From NCBI RefSeq assembly GCF_023614525.1, contig NZ_CP097885.1, positions 494,501 through 558,500 on the forward strand: a stretch of DNA of 64,000 nt, in the 5' to 3' direction. Positions within the stretch are counted from its first letter, which is position 1. Each line of letters opens with the position of its first letter. The position numbers and the translations under genes were made by a program. Source of the DNA: Peptoniphilus genitalis. Lineage in GTDB: Bacteria; Bacillota; Clostridia; Tissierellales; Peptoniphilaceae. Below the pieces are notes generated by a model. The model ran no database searches and was not told the origin of the DNA. It saw only the letters and a list, made by a program, of their open reading frames with translations. Below are positions 51,080-63,363 of the stretch, piece by piece.

Positions 51080-51108
51080 ATTATATTAGCTTAGATTTTA
51101 AATGTCAA
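51080..51108 (-). promoter_or_regulatory. consensus promoter of the met T-box transcript
   Basis: TTGACA (51108-51103), 17 bases, TATAAT (51085-51080) on the minus strand, a full consensus sigma-A promoter. Confidence 0.9.
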
Positions 51109-51117
51109 GCATAATAT

Positions 51118-52731
51118 TTATTTTATTTTTAATATTTTCATATCCTCTTCAACACTAGTAATACCAGCGATTCCAAAGTTTTCTACTAAAACATCTACTA
51201 CATTTTTTGATAAAAAGGCAGGAAGACTTGGTCCAAGATGGATATTTTTAACTCCAAGTGACAAGAGGGCAAGTAAAACTATTACAGCCTTTTGTTCGTA
51301 CCAGGCAATGTTATAGGCTATTGGAAGATCATTTACAGATTCCACCCCAAAGGCATCAACAAGGGCAAGGGCAATTTGAATTAGTGAGTAGGAGTCATTA
51401 CATTGGCCTGCATCGAGAACTCTTGGGATTCCATTAATGTCGCCAAGGTTTAGCTTGTTGTATCTATACTTAGCACAACCAGCAGTTAAAATTACAGTTG
51501 ACTTAGGAAGTTCCTTGGCAAAATCTTCATAATAATTTCTATCAGTCATTCTTCCATCGCAACCTGCCATGACAACAAATTTTGTTATGTCGCCATTTTT
51601 TACAGCTTCAATTACCTTGTCAGCAAGTTCCATAACTTGACTGTGAGCGAAACCTCCCACAATTTTTCCTTTTTCAATTTCCACTGGTGGCTCACAAGAC
51701 TTAGCAAGCTCAATTATTTTTGAGAAGTCCTTGTGACCATCTTTGTCCTCTTCAATGTAAGTGCATCCAGGATAGCCTGCAGCTCCTGTTGTAAACAACT
51801 TATCCTTGTAAGAATCTTTTGGAGGAACAATACAGTTAGTTGTCATTAGGATTGGACCATTAAAGGACTCAAACTCTTCCCTTTGCTTCCACCAAGCATT
51901 CCCATAATTGCCAACAAAGTTTTCGTATTTTTTAAACTTTGGATAATAATTTGCTGGTAACATTTCTGAGTGAGTGTAAATATCCACACCAGAATCTTTT
52001 GCTTGTTCAAGGAGCATTTCAAAGTCTTTTAAGTCATGACCAGATACTAGGATACCAGGATTTTTTCTTGCTCCAATGTTTACTTCAGAAATTTCTGGAT
52101 TTCCGTAAGTCTTTGTGTTGGCGCCATCAAGTGTGGCCATTGCTTTATAACCCATCTCTCCAGTCTTAAGAGTCAAGGCAATTAATTCATCAAGGCTTTT
52201 TTCTTCTAAGAGATCAGCCATGGTTCTTAAAATAAATTTATTTACTTCTTGGTCTTCATATCCCAAGACCTTAGCATGTCTTGCGTAGGCAGCCATTCCC
52301 TTAAGGCCATAAGTTATTAGCTCTTTTAAACTTCTTAGGTCTTCATTTTCTTCTCTAAGAATAGAAACTTCGTGACTTGCAATTTTTTTATCGATTTCAG
52401 AAAAATCTACAGATGACCAAGCTCCTGCATCGCTATAAGTTTTTTCTTCTCTCAAAGAATTCATAAGCTCAATAGTATCTATGATTCTGTTTTTTATTTG
52501 CGCATCGTCAAAGTTTGCATTAGTGATAGTAGTAAAGAGATTTAAAATAACTCTGTCTATTACCTCTTTATCTTCCTTCCCGCTTTTCACAGCGATTTCA
52601 GAAAGTCCCTTAGATATCCAAATTAAAAAATCTTGGTAGTTGGCAACAGTTGCTGTCTTTCCGCAAACTCCCCTCTTTGTACATCCCTTATTCTTTAAAG
52701 TTTCTTGGCATTGGTAACAAAACATATCCAT
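51118..52731 (-). CDS. hcp: hydroxylamine reductase (hybrid cluster protein)
   Basis: A 537-residue Hcp. The N-terminal cluster Cys lie in [13 protein letters not shown] with a fourth Cys six residues on; hybrid-cluster ligands appear in [17 protein letters not shown] and [10 protein letters not shown], and the C-terminal LGPSLPAF. It reduces hydroxylamine or NO in anaerobes facing nitrosative stress. Start: the Met at 52731 has the better spaced AGAAGG; Mets at 52740 and 52725 are alternatives. A palindrome at 52813-52826 may be its regulator site. Confidence 0.95.
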   Translation of the reverse strand: MDMFCYQCQETLKNKGCTKRGVCGKTATVANYQDFLIWISKGLSEIAVKSGKEDKEVIDRVILNLFTTITNANFDDAQIKNRIIDTIELMNSLREEKTYSDAGAWSSVDFSEIDKKIASHEVSILREENEDLRSLKELITYGLKGMAAYARHAKVLGYEDQEVNKFILRTMADLLEEKSLDELIALTLKTGEMGYKAMATLDGANTKTYGNPEISEVNIGARKNPGILVSGHDLKDFEMLLEQAKDSGVDIYTHSEMLPANYYPKFKKYENFVGNYGNAWWKQREEFESFNGPILMTTNCIVPPKDSYKDKLFTTGAAGYPGCTYIEEDKDGHKDFSKIIELAKSCEPPVEIEKGKIVGGFAHSQVMELADKVIEAVKNGDITKFVVMAGCDGRMTDRNYYEDFAKELPKSTVILTAGCAKYRYNKLNLGDINGIPRVLDAGQCNDSYSLIQIALALVDAFGVESVNDLPIAYNIAWYEQKAVIVLLALLSLGVKNIHLGPSLPAFLSKNVVDVLVENFGIAGITSVEEDMKILKIK

Positions 52732-52812
52732 AATCTTCATCCCTTCTATTTATATAATTCATAAATTTCTTAACTTCTAAAAACATTTTAATAGAGAGAT
52801 AAAAACTTTTCT

Positions 52813-52826
52813 GTTGCAAATGCAAC
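52813..52826 (-). promoter_or_regulatory. GTTGCA-AA-TGCAAC palindrome upstream of hcp
   Basis: A perfect 14-bp palindrome about 82-95 bases before the hcp start; on the minus strand it reads TTGTTGCATTTGCAACAG. Size and symmetry fit a CRP/FNR-family regulator such as HcpR (inference). Confidence 0.5.
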
Positions 52827-52834
52827 AAGAAGTT

Positions 52835-52870
52835 AAAAAAAAAAAAAAAAGAGACCCCTTTCAGGGTCTC
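52835..52870 (-). terminator. terminator of the tlpA operon with 16-base T run
   Basis: GAGACCC / GGGTCTC arms (52870-52864, 52857-52851) followed on the minus strand by 16 T in a row (52850-52835), an unusually long tract. Confidence 0.92.
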
Positions 52871-52919
52871 CATAGGTGTATATTAATGAGGATTTATATA
52901 GTGATTGCAATTTTAAAAA

Positions 52920-53489
52920 TTACTTTTTGTCATTAGCTATAGCTTCGTCAATTTTCTTGTAAAGTTCAGCTTTCTTTTCTTTGTCATCAACTGAACCCAC
53001 ACTTGCATCGCCTATGATCTTGCCTTGTCTATCAATTAATAAAGTTGTTGGGAAGGCAGTTAGGTTTTTAAGGTAAGCATCAATTTCTTCAGAAGGTTTA
53101 ACAGCAAGGTTAGTATATTTTACTCCCTTAGCTTCTAATATTTTTTCTGCTTCTTCCTTAATTTCTTTATTTTCATAAGTGTCTAGGCAAATTGACATAA
53201 CCTTCACATTCTTATCTTTTAACTCTTCGCTAATTTGTTGTAGAGCTGGCATTTCATCAATGCAACCCTTACAGCCTGTGAACCAAATGCTTAAAATTGT
53301 CACCGGATGGTCTTTAAAGACATCACTGCTTACTGGGTTGCCCTTAAAGTCTACTGCATCAAACTTTGGGAAAGAATCTCCCCCTGAAATATCACTTGCT
53401 TCTGGTGCCTTACTTGTGCAGGCAGTCATAGATACCAATAGAATCATAAGGACAAATAACTTACTTATCTTATTAAAAACTTTATTCAT
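52920..53489 (-). CDS. TlpA-like thioredoxin lipoprotein
   Basis: A 189-residue exported thiol-disulfide protein. The lipobox MTAC puts the lipidated Cys near residue 24; the redox motif is CKGC in WFTGCKGCIDEMP near 74-77 and the cis-Pro lies in TAFPTTLLID. It is the last gene of an operon with a membrane 4Fe-4S protein and a CXXC mini-protein, so it probably receives electrons through them to reduce extracellular disulfides or sulfoxides. Confidence 0.88.
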   Translation of the reverse strand: MNKVFNKISKLFVLMILLVSMTACTSKAPEASDISGGDSFPKFDAVDFKGNPVSSDVFKDHPVTILSIWFTGCKGCIDEMPALQQISEELKDKNVKVMSICLDTYENKEIKEEAEKILEAKGVKYTNLAVKPSEEIDAYLKNLTAFPTTLLIDRQGKIIGDASVGSVDDKEKKAELYKKIDEAIANDKK

Positions 53490-54372
53490 AACTTACTCCT
53501 TCGTCAACTTTATTTTTATTAATAGAGGTGGAAATTGCAGAAGTCGGACAAGCCCTTAGGCAGTCCCCACACCTTATACATTCTAGAGCGTTTTGGTTCT
53601 TTGACATGTCTACATCCATCTTACAAACTCTCTTACACTTGCCACAGGAAATACAAGAATCATCCACATGGTACTTGTAAAATGAAAACTTATTAGTTAT
53701 GGCATAAAAAGCACCTAGAGGGCAAAGGTATTTGCAGAAAGGCCTGTAGAAAAATATTGAAAGCAAAGTTATTAGTGTGAGAATTGCAAACTTTAACTTA
53801 AATAAATTTCCCAAGGCTCCTCTTATAGATTTGTTGGCAATAGAAAGAGGTATTCCTCCTTCCAGTATACCTTGTGGGCAAATATACTGACAGAAGTATG
53901 GAGAAGCTCCTCCAAGTTCGTCAGTTAAGAATATTCCAAAAAGAAAGACTACAAAAATTAAAATCAAATACTTCAGGTATTTTAAAAATGAAAATTTTCT
54001 TGTAGAGAACTTTTTTGTAGGAATCTTATACAAGAGATCCTGAAAAAAACCAAAGGGACACATGAAACCACAGATAAGCCTTCCAAATAGAGTTCCAAAG
54101 AAAAGCATTAGTCCCGTCACATAGTAGGCAAAATTAAATTTAGACGAGCCAACTAGTGCTTGAAAGGATCCTATTGGACAAGAGAAGGCAGCTCCCGGAC
54201 AAGAATAACAATTAAGTCCTGGAACACAAAGGCTCTTAGTCTTACCTGTGTAGATAGTTCCCTTGATGAAGTTTGGAATATGTAAGTTTGTAAGAAGGGC
54301 AAATGTTCCTTGAAATAAATTTCGTTTTTTACCAATATTTTTTAGAAGATTTATTAAATTAGCCAATTCCAA
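53482..54372 (-). CDS. NapH/NosR-like membrane 4Fe-4S protein
   Basis: A 296-residue polytopic protein. Cys motifs GLNCYSCPGAAFSCPIG, CGFMCPFGF, CQYICPQG and CKYLCPLGAF border the helices and two ferredoxin-type clusters (CISCGKCKRVC and CIRCGDCLRACP) lie at the C-terminus. It should move electrons across or along the membrane. The start is TTG at 54372, inside the end of the small CXXC gene (14-base overlap), and its end overlaps tlpA by eight. Confidence 0.87.
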   Translation of the reverse strand: MELANLINLLKNIGKKRNLFQGTFALLTNLHIPNFIKGTIYTGKTKSLCVPGLNCYSCPGAAFSCPIGSFQALVGSSKFNFAYYVTGLMLFFGTLFGRLICGFMCPFGFFQDLLYKIPTKKFSTRKFSFLKYLKYLILIFVVFLFGIFLTDELGGASPYFCQYICPQGILEGGIPLSIANKSIRGALGNLFKLKFAILTLITLLSIFFYRPFCKYLCPLGAFYAITNKFSFYKYHVDDSCISCGKCKRVCKMDVDMSKNQNALECIRCGDCLRACPTSAISTSINKNKVDEGVSYE

Positions 54373-54505
54373 CGCACTCCAAACAAATTCTTATTGCCTT
54401 AGAAAGCACTGTATCCACTTCATGTCTATAAGCTCCATAGATAACAAAGGCAATAGACAAGAGTAACATAAGATATGATAACTTTTTTTCTGCAAAATCC
54501 TTCAT
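54359..54505 (-). CDS. CD1871A-like CXXC mini-protein (48 residues)
   Basis: The ATG at 54505, behind AGGTGA, opens MKDFAEKKLSYLMLLLSI with one membrane helix and ends RICLECVGIG. The CLEC motif at the end and the size fit the CD1871A family of CXXC mini-proteins, which sit beside membrane ferredoxin and thioredoxin genes in Clostridia (family knowledge). It overlaps the next gene by 14 bases. It is short enough to be missed by ordinary gene callers. Confidence 0.8.
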   Translation of the reverse strand: MKDFAEKKLSYLMLLLSIAFVIYGAYRHEVDTVLSKAIRICLECVGIG

Positions 54506-54847
54506 GTTTTCACCTCACAAGTAGTATAGCATTAAGGGTGTAAAGATAAGGTTAAGAAATCTTAATTATCTTAATTTTTAAAAAATTTTTAGAGTGAAAT
54601 AATAAGTTTTAGCTCAAATAAATTTAAAATAAAATAATAAGCTCTAGCTCGAATAAGAAACAACTTCAAGAATAGTATCTCCCTATTTCTCTAGAATCTA
54701 TTAATAAAACCCAAAAAATTTTTACTTAAATTCATACAAGCTATTTAAGAAAGTTTTTTGATTTTTAATTTCTAATACCCTTGCAAACAGAATAAAATTT
54801 ACTATTTTAATTAAATCTTATTCTAAAATCTAAAAAATTATAATAAA
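54506..54847. other. intergenic AT-rich stretch with an imperfect direct repeat
   Basis: Between the redox operon and the tRNA cluster. Two copies of AATAAGYTYTAGCTCRAATAA lie at 54601 and 54636 (period 35). Otherwise very AT-rich, no gene or structured RNA seen. Confidence 0.55.
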
Positions 54848-54870
54848 AAAGCTGTGACAAATTCACAGCT
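54845..54870 (-). terminator. terminator of the rRNA-tRNA operon
   Basis: AGCTGTGA / TCACAGCT around a 5-base loop with T6 on the minus strand, five bases after the last tRNA gene. Confidence 0.92.
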
Positions 54871-54874
54871 AACT

Positions 54875-54950
54875 TGGTGACCCATGCGCGATTCGAACGC
54901 GCGACACCTTGATTAAAAGTCAAGTGCTCTACCGACTGAGCTAATGGGTC
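54875..54950 (-). tRNA. tRNA-Lys (anticodon TTT), copy 1
   Basis: Full cloverleaf with GACCCAT acceptor, anticodon loop CTTTTAA and encoded CCA. Identical over its length to the copy at 55105. It is the last gene of the cluster, before the terminator. Confidence 0.97.
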
Positions 54951-54969
54951 TTATTAAGTTTCAATAAAA

Positions 54970-54990
54970 AATCTGTGTCAACCACAGATT
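54970..54990 (-). terminator. terminator-like hairpin between tRNA-Ser and tRNA-Lys
   Basis: Minus-strand AATCTGTG / CACAGATT around a 5-base loop, then a T run. It may end part of the transcripts before the last tRNA-Lys, or serve RNA processing. Confidence 0.65.
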
Positions 54991-54995
54991 AAAAA

Positions 54996-55084
54996 TGGCG
55001 GAGAGGAAGGGATTCGAACCCTTGTGGGCTTGCACCCTAACGGTTTTCAAGACCGCCCCGTTATGACCACTTCGGTACCTCTCC
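54996..55084 (-). tRNA. tRNA-Ser (anticodon TGA)
   Basis: Class II tRNA with a long variable arm, anticodon loop CTTGAAA, encoded CCA, acceptor GGAGAGG. Confidence 0.97.
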
Positions 55085-55104
55085 ACAAATATTAAATTAA
55101 AAAA

Positions 55105-55180
55105 TGGTGACCCATGCGCGATTCGAACGCGCGACACCTTGATTAAAAGTCAAGTGCTCTACCGACTGAGCTAATGGGTC
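55105..55180 (-). tRNA. tRNA-Lys (anticodon TTT), copy 2
   Basis: Identical to the copy at 54875, including the encoded CCA; the two flank tRNA-Ser, suggesting a local duplication. Confidence 0.97.
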
Positions 55181-55185
55181 TCACT

Positions 55186-55261
55186 TGGCTGGGGTGGCAG
55201 GACTCGAACCTACGCATGCCAGAGTCAAAGTCTGGTGCCTTACCGACTTGGCTACACCCCA
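55186..55261 (-). tRNA. tRNA-Gln (anticodon TTG)
   Basis: Acceptor TGGGGTG, anticodon loop CTTTGAC, encoded CCA. Confidence 0.97.
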
Positions 55262-55270
55262 ATATTTATT

Positions 55271-55347
55271 TGGCGCACCTAGGAGGATTCGAACCCCCGG
55301 CACACGGATTAGAAGTCCGTTGCTCTATCCAACTGAGCTATAGGTGC
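55271..55347 (-). tRNA. tRNA-Arg (anticodon TCT)
   Basis: Acceptor GCACCTA, anticodon loop CTTCTAA, encoded CCA. Confidence 0.97.
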
Positions 55348-55353
55348 TTAATA

Positions 55354-55427
55354 TGGAGCGGGTGAAGGGAATCGAACCCTCGCAACCAGCTTGGAAGGCT
55401 GGGGCTCTACCACTGAGCTACACCCGC
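55354..55427 (-). tRNA. tRNA-Gly (anticodon TCC)
   Basis: Acceptor GCGGGTG, anticodon loop CTTCCAA, encoded CCA; 74 nt. Confidence 0.97.
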
Positions 55428-55452
55428 ATGAATAAAACTTATATAAAATTTT

Positions 55453-55538
55453 TGGTGGAGGAGAGTGGATTTGAACCACTGAAAGTTAAACTAACGGATT
55501 TACAGTCCGTCCCCTTTGGCCAACTCGGGAACTCCTCC
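55453..55538 (-). tRNA. tRNA-Tyr (anticodon GTA)
   Basis: Class II tRNA with long variable arm, acceptor GGAGGAG, anticodon loop CTGTAAA, encoded CCA. Confidence 0.97.
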
Positions 55539-55562
55539 ATGTAAGTCCCTAATAAGATTTTT

Positions 55563-55638
<76 letters not shown>

Positions 55639-55673
55639 ATCTCTTATTAAAAATAAAATTACAATATTTTAAT

Positions 55674-55750
55674 TGGCGACCTGGATCGGGCTCGAACCGA
55701 CGACCTCCAGCGTGACAGGCTGGCATTCTAACCAACTGAACTACCAGGCC
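55674..55750 (-). tRNA. tRNA-Asp (anticodon GTC)
   Basis: Acceptor GGCCTGG with one G-U pair, anticodon loop CTGTCAC, encoded CCA. Confidence 0.97.
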
Positions 55751-55756
55751 CAATTT

Positions 55757-55832
55757 TGGTGGACACAATAGGGCTCGAACCTATGACCCCCTGCTTGTAA
55801 GGCAGATGCTCTCCCAACTGAGCTATGCGTCC
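55757..55832 (-). tRNA. tRNA-Val (anticodon TAC)
   Basis: Acceptor GGACGCA, anticodon loop CTTACAA, encoded CCA. Confidence 0.97.
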
Positions 55833-55836
55833 ATCT

Positions 55837-55911
55837 TGGTGACCCTGCCGGGAATCGAACCCGGGATACCACCGTGAAAGGGTGGTGTCTTAACCGCTTG
55901 ACCACAGGGCC
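55837..55911 (-). tRNA. tRNA-Glu (anticodon TTC)
   Basis: Acceptor GGCCCTG, anticodon loop CTTTCAC, encoded CCA. Confidence 0.97.
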
Positions 55912-55916
55912 TAATA

Positions 55917-55948
55917 TGGTGGCGGTTTATAAATCACAAACCGTTATT
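55917..55948 (-). other. hairpin ending in CCACCA, possible tRNA remnant
   Basis: The minus strand reads AACGGTTTGTGATTTATAAA then CCGCCACCA: a 6-bp hairpin (CGGTTT/AAACCG) followed by a tRNA-like 3' end. It sits between tRNA-Met and tRNA-Glu where other spacers are a few bases. It could be a tRNA 3' relic. Confidence 0.4.
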
Positions 55949-55955
55949 TTGAAAA

Positions 55956-56032
55956 TGGTAGCGGCGAAGAGATTTGAACTCCTGACACTACGGGTATGAA
56001 CCGTATGCTCTAGCCAACTGAGCTACGCCGCC
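55956..56032 (-). tRNA. tRNA-Met, elongator (anticodon CAT)
   Basis: Acceptor GGCGGCG fully paired, anticodon loop TTCATAC, encoded CCA. Full pairing at position 1 marks it as elongator (or, less likely, the Ile2 precursor). Confidence 0.9.
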
Positions 56033-56043
56033 ATATATTTTTA

Positions 56044-56120
<77 letters not shown>

Positions 56121-56148
56121 TCATTTTTACCCGGCTACTATTTCTTTT

Positions 56149-56237
56149 TGGTGCCGAGAATCGGAATCGAACCGATACGGTGTTTAACCACCGCAGGATT
56201 TTAAGTCCTGTGCGTCTGCCATTTCCGCCACCCCGGC
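56149..56237 (-). tRNA. tRNA-Leu (anticodon TAA)
   Basis: Class II tRNA with long variable arm, acceptor GCCGGGG, anticodon loop CTTAAAA, encoded CCA. Confidence 0.97.
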
Positions 56238-56250
56238 TTATCTTTTTTAA

Positions 56251-56325
56251 TGGCTCTCAGGGTGGGACTCGAACCCACAGCCTACCGGTTAACAGCCGGT
56301 TGCTCCACCATTGAGCTACCTAAGA
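56251..56325 (-). tRNA. tRNA-Asn (anticodon GTT)
   Basis: Acceptor TCTTAGG, anticodon loop CTGTTAA, encoded CCA. First tRNA after 5S rRNA. Confidence 0.97.
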
Positions 56326-56347
56326 CTATTGGGGACTTTTGTCCCTT

Positions 56348-56464
56348 TCTGGCGATAACTTACTCTCCCAGGTCGTTGCCAACCAAGTACCATCAGCGGA
56401 CTAATGCTTAACTTCTGTGTTCGGTATGGGTACAGGTGTGTCCATTGTCCTATTCTCACCAGAT
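56348..56464 (-). rRNA. rrf: 5S ribosomal RNA
   Basis: The minus strand reads TCTGGTGAGAATAGG at the 5' side, the conserved CCGAACACAGAAGTTAAGC and a 3' side complementary to the start. About 117 nt, between 23S and tRNA-Asn. Confidence 0.96.
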
Positions 56465-56496
56465 TAACTTAAAAACTAATCTCACCCTTAACTCTT

Positions 56497-59342
<2,846 letters not shown>

Positions 59343-59464
59343 TTTGTTAATAAACATTTCTGTTTATTTCCAGTTTAATTGTTTTGTTTAAGAAATTTTG
59401 ATTAGTTTTTAAGTTGTTATGGTTCTCTTCTTTTTCAAGAAGCTTTTGACCACTTATGTGATCT

Positions 59465-59540
59465 TGGTGGAGATAAGGAGATTCGAACTCCTGACCTCCT
59501 GCTTGCAAGGCAGGCGCTCTCCCAACTGAGCTATACCCCC
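59465..59540 (-). tRNA. tRNA-Ala (anticodon TGC) in the 16S-23S spacer
   Basis: Acceptor GGGGGTA (two G-U pairs), anticodon loop CTTGCAA, encoded CCA. It is the only tRNA in the 16S-23S spacer. Confidence 0.97.
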
Positions 59541-59575
59541 ATATATATAATTAAAATAGTGTGAAGATTTATTTT

Positions 59576-61107
<1,532 letters not shown>

Positions 61108-61263
61108 AATTTGTATGACTCATTAGTTTTCTCAAAACTAAACGAATATCTGGTTTGCTTTTTGATTCTTTGACAAGAATCTGTGATTCTATCACGAATT
61201 TGTTTATCTTCACACTATTTAATTATCATGTTTCATTTGCTACCTTTTTGAAGTAGCTTGTTT

Positions 61264-61292
61264 ATTATACTACCGTGTTTTTTCTTTGTCAA
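61264..61292 (-). promoter_or_regulatory. rRNA promoter P2 (proximal)
   Basis: TTGACA (61292-61287), 17 bases, TATAAT (61269-61264), full consensus, about 155 bases before 16S. Confidence 0.92.
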
Positions 61293-61374
61293 GTAATTTT
61301 TACAAAGTTTTTATTTTGTTTTTACTTAACTAACCAGTAGCTTTTTTTTGCTGTCTTTAAGTGACAACTTCTAT

Positions 61375-61403
61375 ATACTAGCATCTAGAAAATCATCTGT
61401 CAA
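61375..61403 (-). promoter_or_regulatory. rRNA promoter P1
   Basis: TTGACA (61403-61398), 17 bases, TAGTAT (61380-61375). Tandem with P2, about 110 bases apart. Confidence 0.8.
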
Positions 61404-61441
61404 CTGTTTTTTATTCTTTTTTTAATCTTTTTTATAAAAGA

Positions 61442-61470
61442 AAACAGCTGCATTTCTTACAGCTGTTTTA
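61442..61470 (-). terminator. terminator of bioB
   Basis: AAAACAGCTG and CAGCTGTTTT pair perfectly around nine bases, with CTTTT after it on the minus strand. It separates bioB from the rRNA promoters P1 and P2. Confidence 0.7.
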
Positions 61471-61499
61471 TATTACTATTAATATTTTTCTTTGTCAAG
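61471..61499 (-). promoter_or_regulatory. third rRNA-type promoter, upstream of the hairpin
   Basis: TTGACA (61499-61494), 17 bases, TAATAT (61476-61471). The stretch ACTTGACAAAGAAAAA is the same as at P2, so it looks like a duplicated rRNA promoter; its start would fall at the hairpin of 61442-61470. Confidence 0.6.
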
Positions 61500-61526
61500 T
61501 ATTTTGTAAAAAGTTAATTAAATATT

Positions 61527-62492
61527 TTACACTGCCTTTACTTGGTAGTTTAATTCTTTGATTCTCCTCATATCGTCTTCTATGCTTATGCCCTTTGTTG
61601 TTAGAAGTACTCCTGATATCGCTGCATTGGCTCCTGACTTGAATGCTGATGCGCCAAACTCTTCCATAAGAGATCTTCCTCCAGCTAATCTTATAAGGGC
61701 CTTTGGCATTATAAATCTAAAAGTTGCGCAAGTTCTATTTACTTCTTCCATTGTTAGGGGTTCGTTGTTTTCAAGCGGTGTGTTCTTTATAGGATTTAGT
61801 AGGTTAATTGGTACTGAGTGAACATCTAGGTCTCTTAGTTCTAGTGCCATGTCAATCCTATCTGTGAAATCTTCTCCTAGTCCTATTAGTCCACCTGAAC
61901 AGATTTCCATTCCAGCTTCTTGTGCTGCTTTTATTGTATTAATCTTTTGATCATAAGTATGTGTTGTACATATTTCTGGAAAGAAGTTTCTTGATGTTTC
62001 AAGATTGTTGTGAATTCTTGTTATACCAGCTTCCTTTAATTTCTCAAAGGATTCTTCTGATATTATTCCACCTGATATACATACTTTTATATCTGGTGCT
62101 TCTTCGTATATCTTTTTTGTGATGCTGCAAATCTTATCTATATCTTTAGGTGTAAGTCCCTTACCACTTGCTACCATTGAGTATCTAGGGATCCCTCTAT
62201 TGTATTTGTCTAAAGCATCTTTTACTATTATCTCTTCGTCTAAGAGGTCGTATTCTTTTACATTTGTGTGATAGTGGGCAGATTGAGCACAGAATTTACA
62301 ATTTTCTGAACACTTACCACTTTTTGCATTTATAATAGTGCAAACATCAAAGTCATTGCCGCAAAAGTATTCTCTAAGTTCATCTGCTGCTGCAGTTAAA
62401 CTTTCATAGTCACCATTGTAGACTTCTATTGCTTCTTCTCTCTTTATAACGTATCCATTTTTTATTTTCTCTTTTAAGTTATTTATATCCAT
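61527..62492 (-). CDS. bioB: biotin synthase
   Basis: A 321-residue radical SAM enzyme that inserts sulfur into dethiobiotin. The [4Fe-4S] motif is CSENCKFC near residue 57-64 (CxxxCxxC) with AQSAHY following; [2Fe-2S] ligands are in KVCISGG, GMEICSGG and a late Arg region IRLAGGR. No other bio gene is in the window, so it may use imported dethiobiotin or depend on genes elsewhere. Its promoter is spanned by a perfect palindrome (62499-62531). Confidence 0.95.
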   Translation of the reverse strand: MDINNLKEKIKNGYVIKREEAIEVYNGDYESLTAAADELREYFCGNDFDVCTIINAKSGKCSENCKFCAQSAHYHTNVKEYDLLDEEIIVKDALDKYNRGIPRYSMVASGKGLTPKDIDKICSITKKIYEEAPDIKVCISGGIISEESFEKLKEAGITRIHNNLETSRNFFPEICTTHTYDQKINTIKAAQEAGMEICSGGLIGLGEDFTDRIDMALELRDLDVHSVPINLLNPIKNTPLENNEPLTMEEVNRTCATFRFIMPKALIRLAGGRSLMEEFGASAFKSGANAAISGVLLTTKGISIEDDMRRIKELNYQVKAV

Positions 62493-62498
62493 CTCTTC

Positions 62499-62531
62499 AA
62501 CTCCTGAAAAATATTATATATTTCAGGAGTT
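62499..62531 (-). promoter_or_regulatory. 33-bp palindrome over the bioB promoter
   Basis: AACTCCTGAAA (62499-62509) and TTTCAGGAGTT (62521-62531) are perfect 11-bp arms around an 11-base centre holding the -10 box TATAAT (62518-62513). The -35 TTGACA is at 62541-62536 (17-base spacing). The left arm also contains the AGGAG ribosome site of bioB. Site of a repressor, or hairpin hiding the ribosome site on read-through RNA. Confidence 0.75.
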
Positions 62532-62554
62532 TTATTGTCAATCAGTTTTAATTT

Positions 62555-63196
62555 TTAGTTAACGTAATGCTCAAAGACTCCAAATTTGATTTTTTCTCCC
62601 AGACCTCTAAATTTGCTTTCGTATTCTGTCACAATATTTTGGGGGTAATCTTCAAGCTTCATGTCAAAGTCTTCTATAAGAGTTGAGAAGCCTTCGTCTT
62701 TAAAATAATCTAGGCTCTCTTCAAAGAGTTCAAGGTCGTCTGTCTTGAAGTAAATTTGTGATTTTGGTTTTAAGATAATTTTATATTTTTCTAAGTATCT
62801 TGGATAAGTTAACCTTCTCTTCTTATGTCTTAACTTTGGCCAAGGGTTACAAAAGTTTATATAGATCCTATCTAGTTCATCCTTGTCAAAGTAGTCTAAG
62901 ATGTTTTCTGCGTTGATTGGCATAGCTCTTACATTGGTAAGTTCTTCATCTATTATTTTTCTTGTTGCATAAATTAGTGCATTAGTTTCTATATCTACCA
63001 TTATATAATTTATATTTTTATTTCTTTTAGCTGACTCAATGGTAAAAGTTCCCTTGCCGGCACCGATTTCTAAGTAAATTGGATTGTCGTCGCCAAAGAC
63101 TTCTTTCCATTTGCCCTTGTTCTCTTGTCCATTAAAAAAAACATAAGGGTTCTCAGCCATTTCAGGTATTGCAAAATGTTTTTTTCTAAGTCTCAT
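62555..63196 (-). CDS. trmB: tRNA (guanine-N7)-methyltransferase
   Basis: A 213-residue TrmB that methylates G46 of tRNAs. SAM-binding EIGAGKGTFTIESAK near residue 45-60 and the NFCNPWPKLRHKKRRL block near 117-132 are diagnostic. The Met at 63196 is used since AAGGAG is seven bases away; the Met two codons earlier is too close. The end is well formed. Upstream terminator belongs to the nuclease gene. Confidence 0.95.
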   Translation of the reverse strand: MRLRKKHFAIPEMAENPYVFFNGQENKGKWKEVFGDDNPIYLEIGAGKGTFTIESAKRNKNINYIMVDIETNALIYATRKIIDEELTNVRAMPINAENILDYFDKDELDRIYINFCNPWPKLRHKKRRLTYPRYLEKYKIILKPKSQIYFKTDDLELFEESLDYFKDEGFSTLIEDFDMKLEDYPQNIVTEYESKFRGLGEKIKFGVFEHYVN

Positions 63197-63294
63197 TTTC
63201 ATTCTCCTTTTTGTTCTATGGAATTATAACACAAGCTAACTTAGTGTCAACATGATTTATATTTTCTTTTAATAAATTTAATTTTTTGCAAAAG

Positions 63295-63326
63295 AAAAAG
63301 CCATCCCTACATAGGTTTGGCTTTTA
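63295..63326 (-). terminator. terminator of the nuclease gene
   Basis: AAAAGCCA / TGGCTTTT with an inner CCT/AGG pairing and T5 on the minus strand, about 40 bases past the stop at 63364. Confidence 0.8.
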
Positions 63327-63363
63327 AAATTTATCTTCTTGCTCTTTATTAATTTTTAATATC

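Noticed and set aside
62499-62531. BirA operator
   Set aside because: The arms AACTCCTGAAA/TTTCAGGAGTT do not resemble the known TTGTTAAC-N-GTTAACAA type BirA sites.
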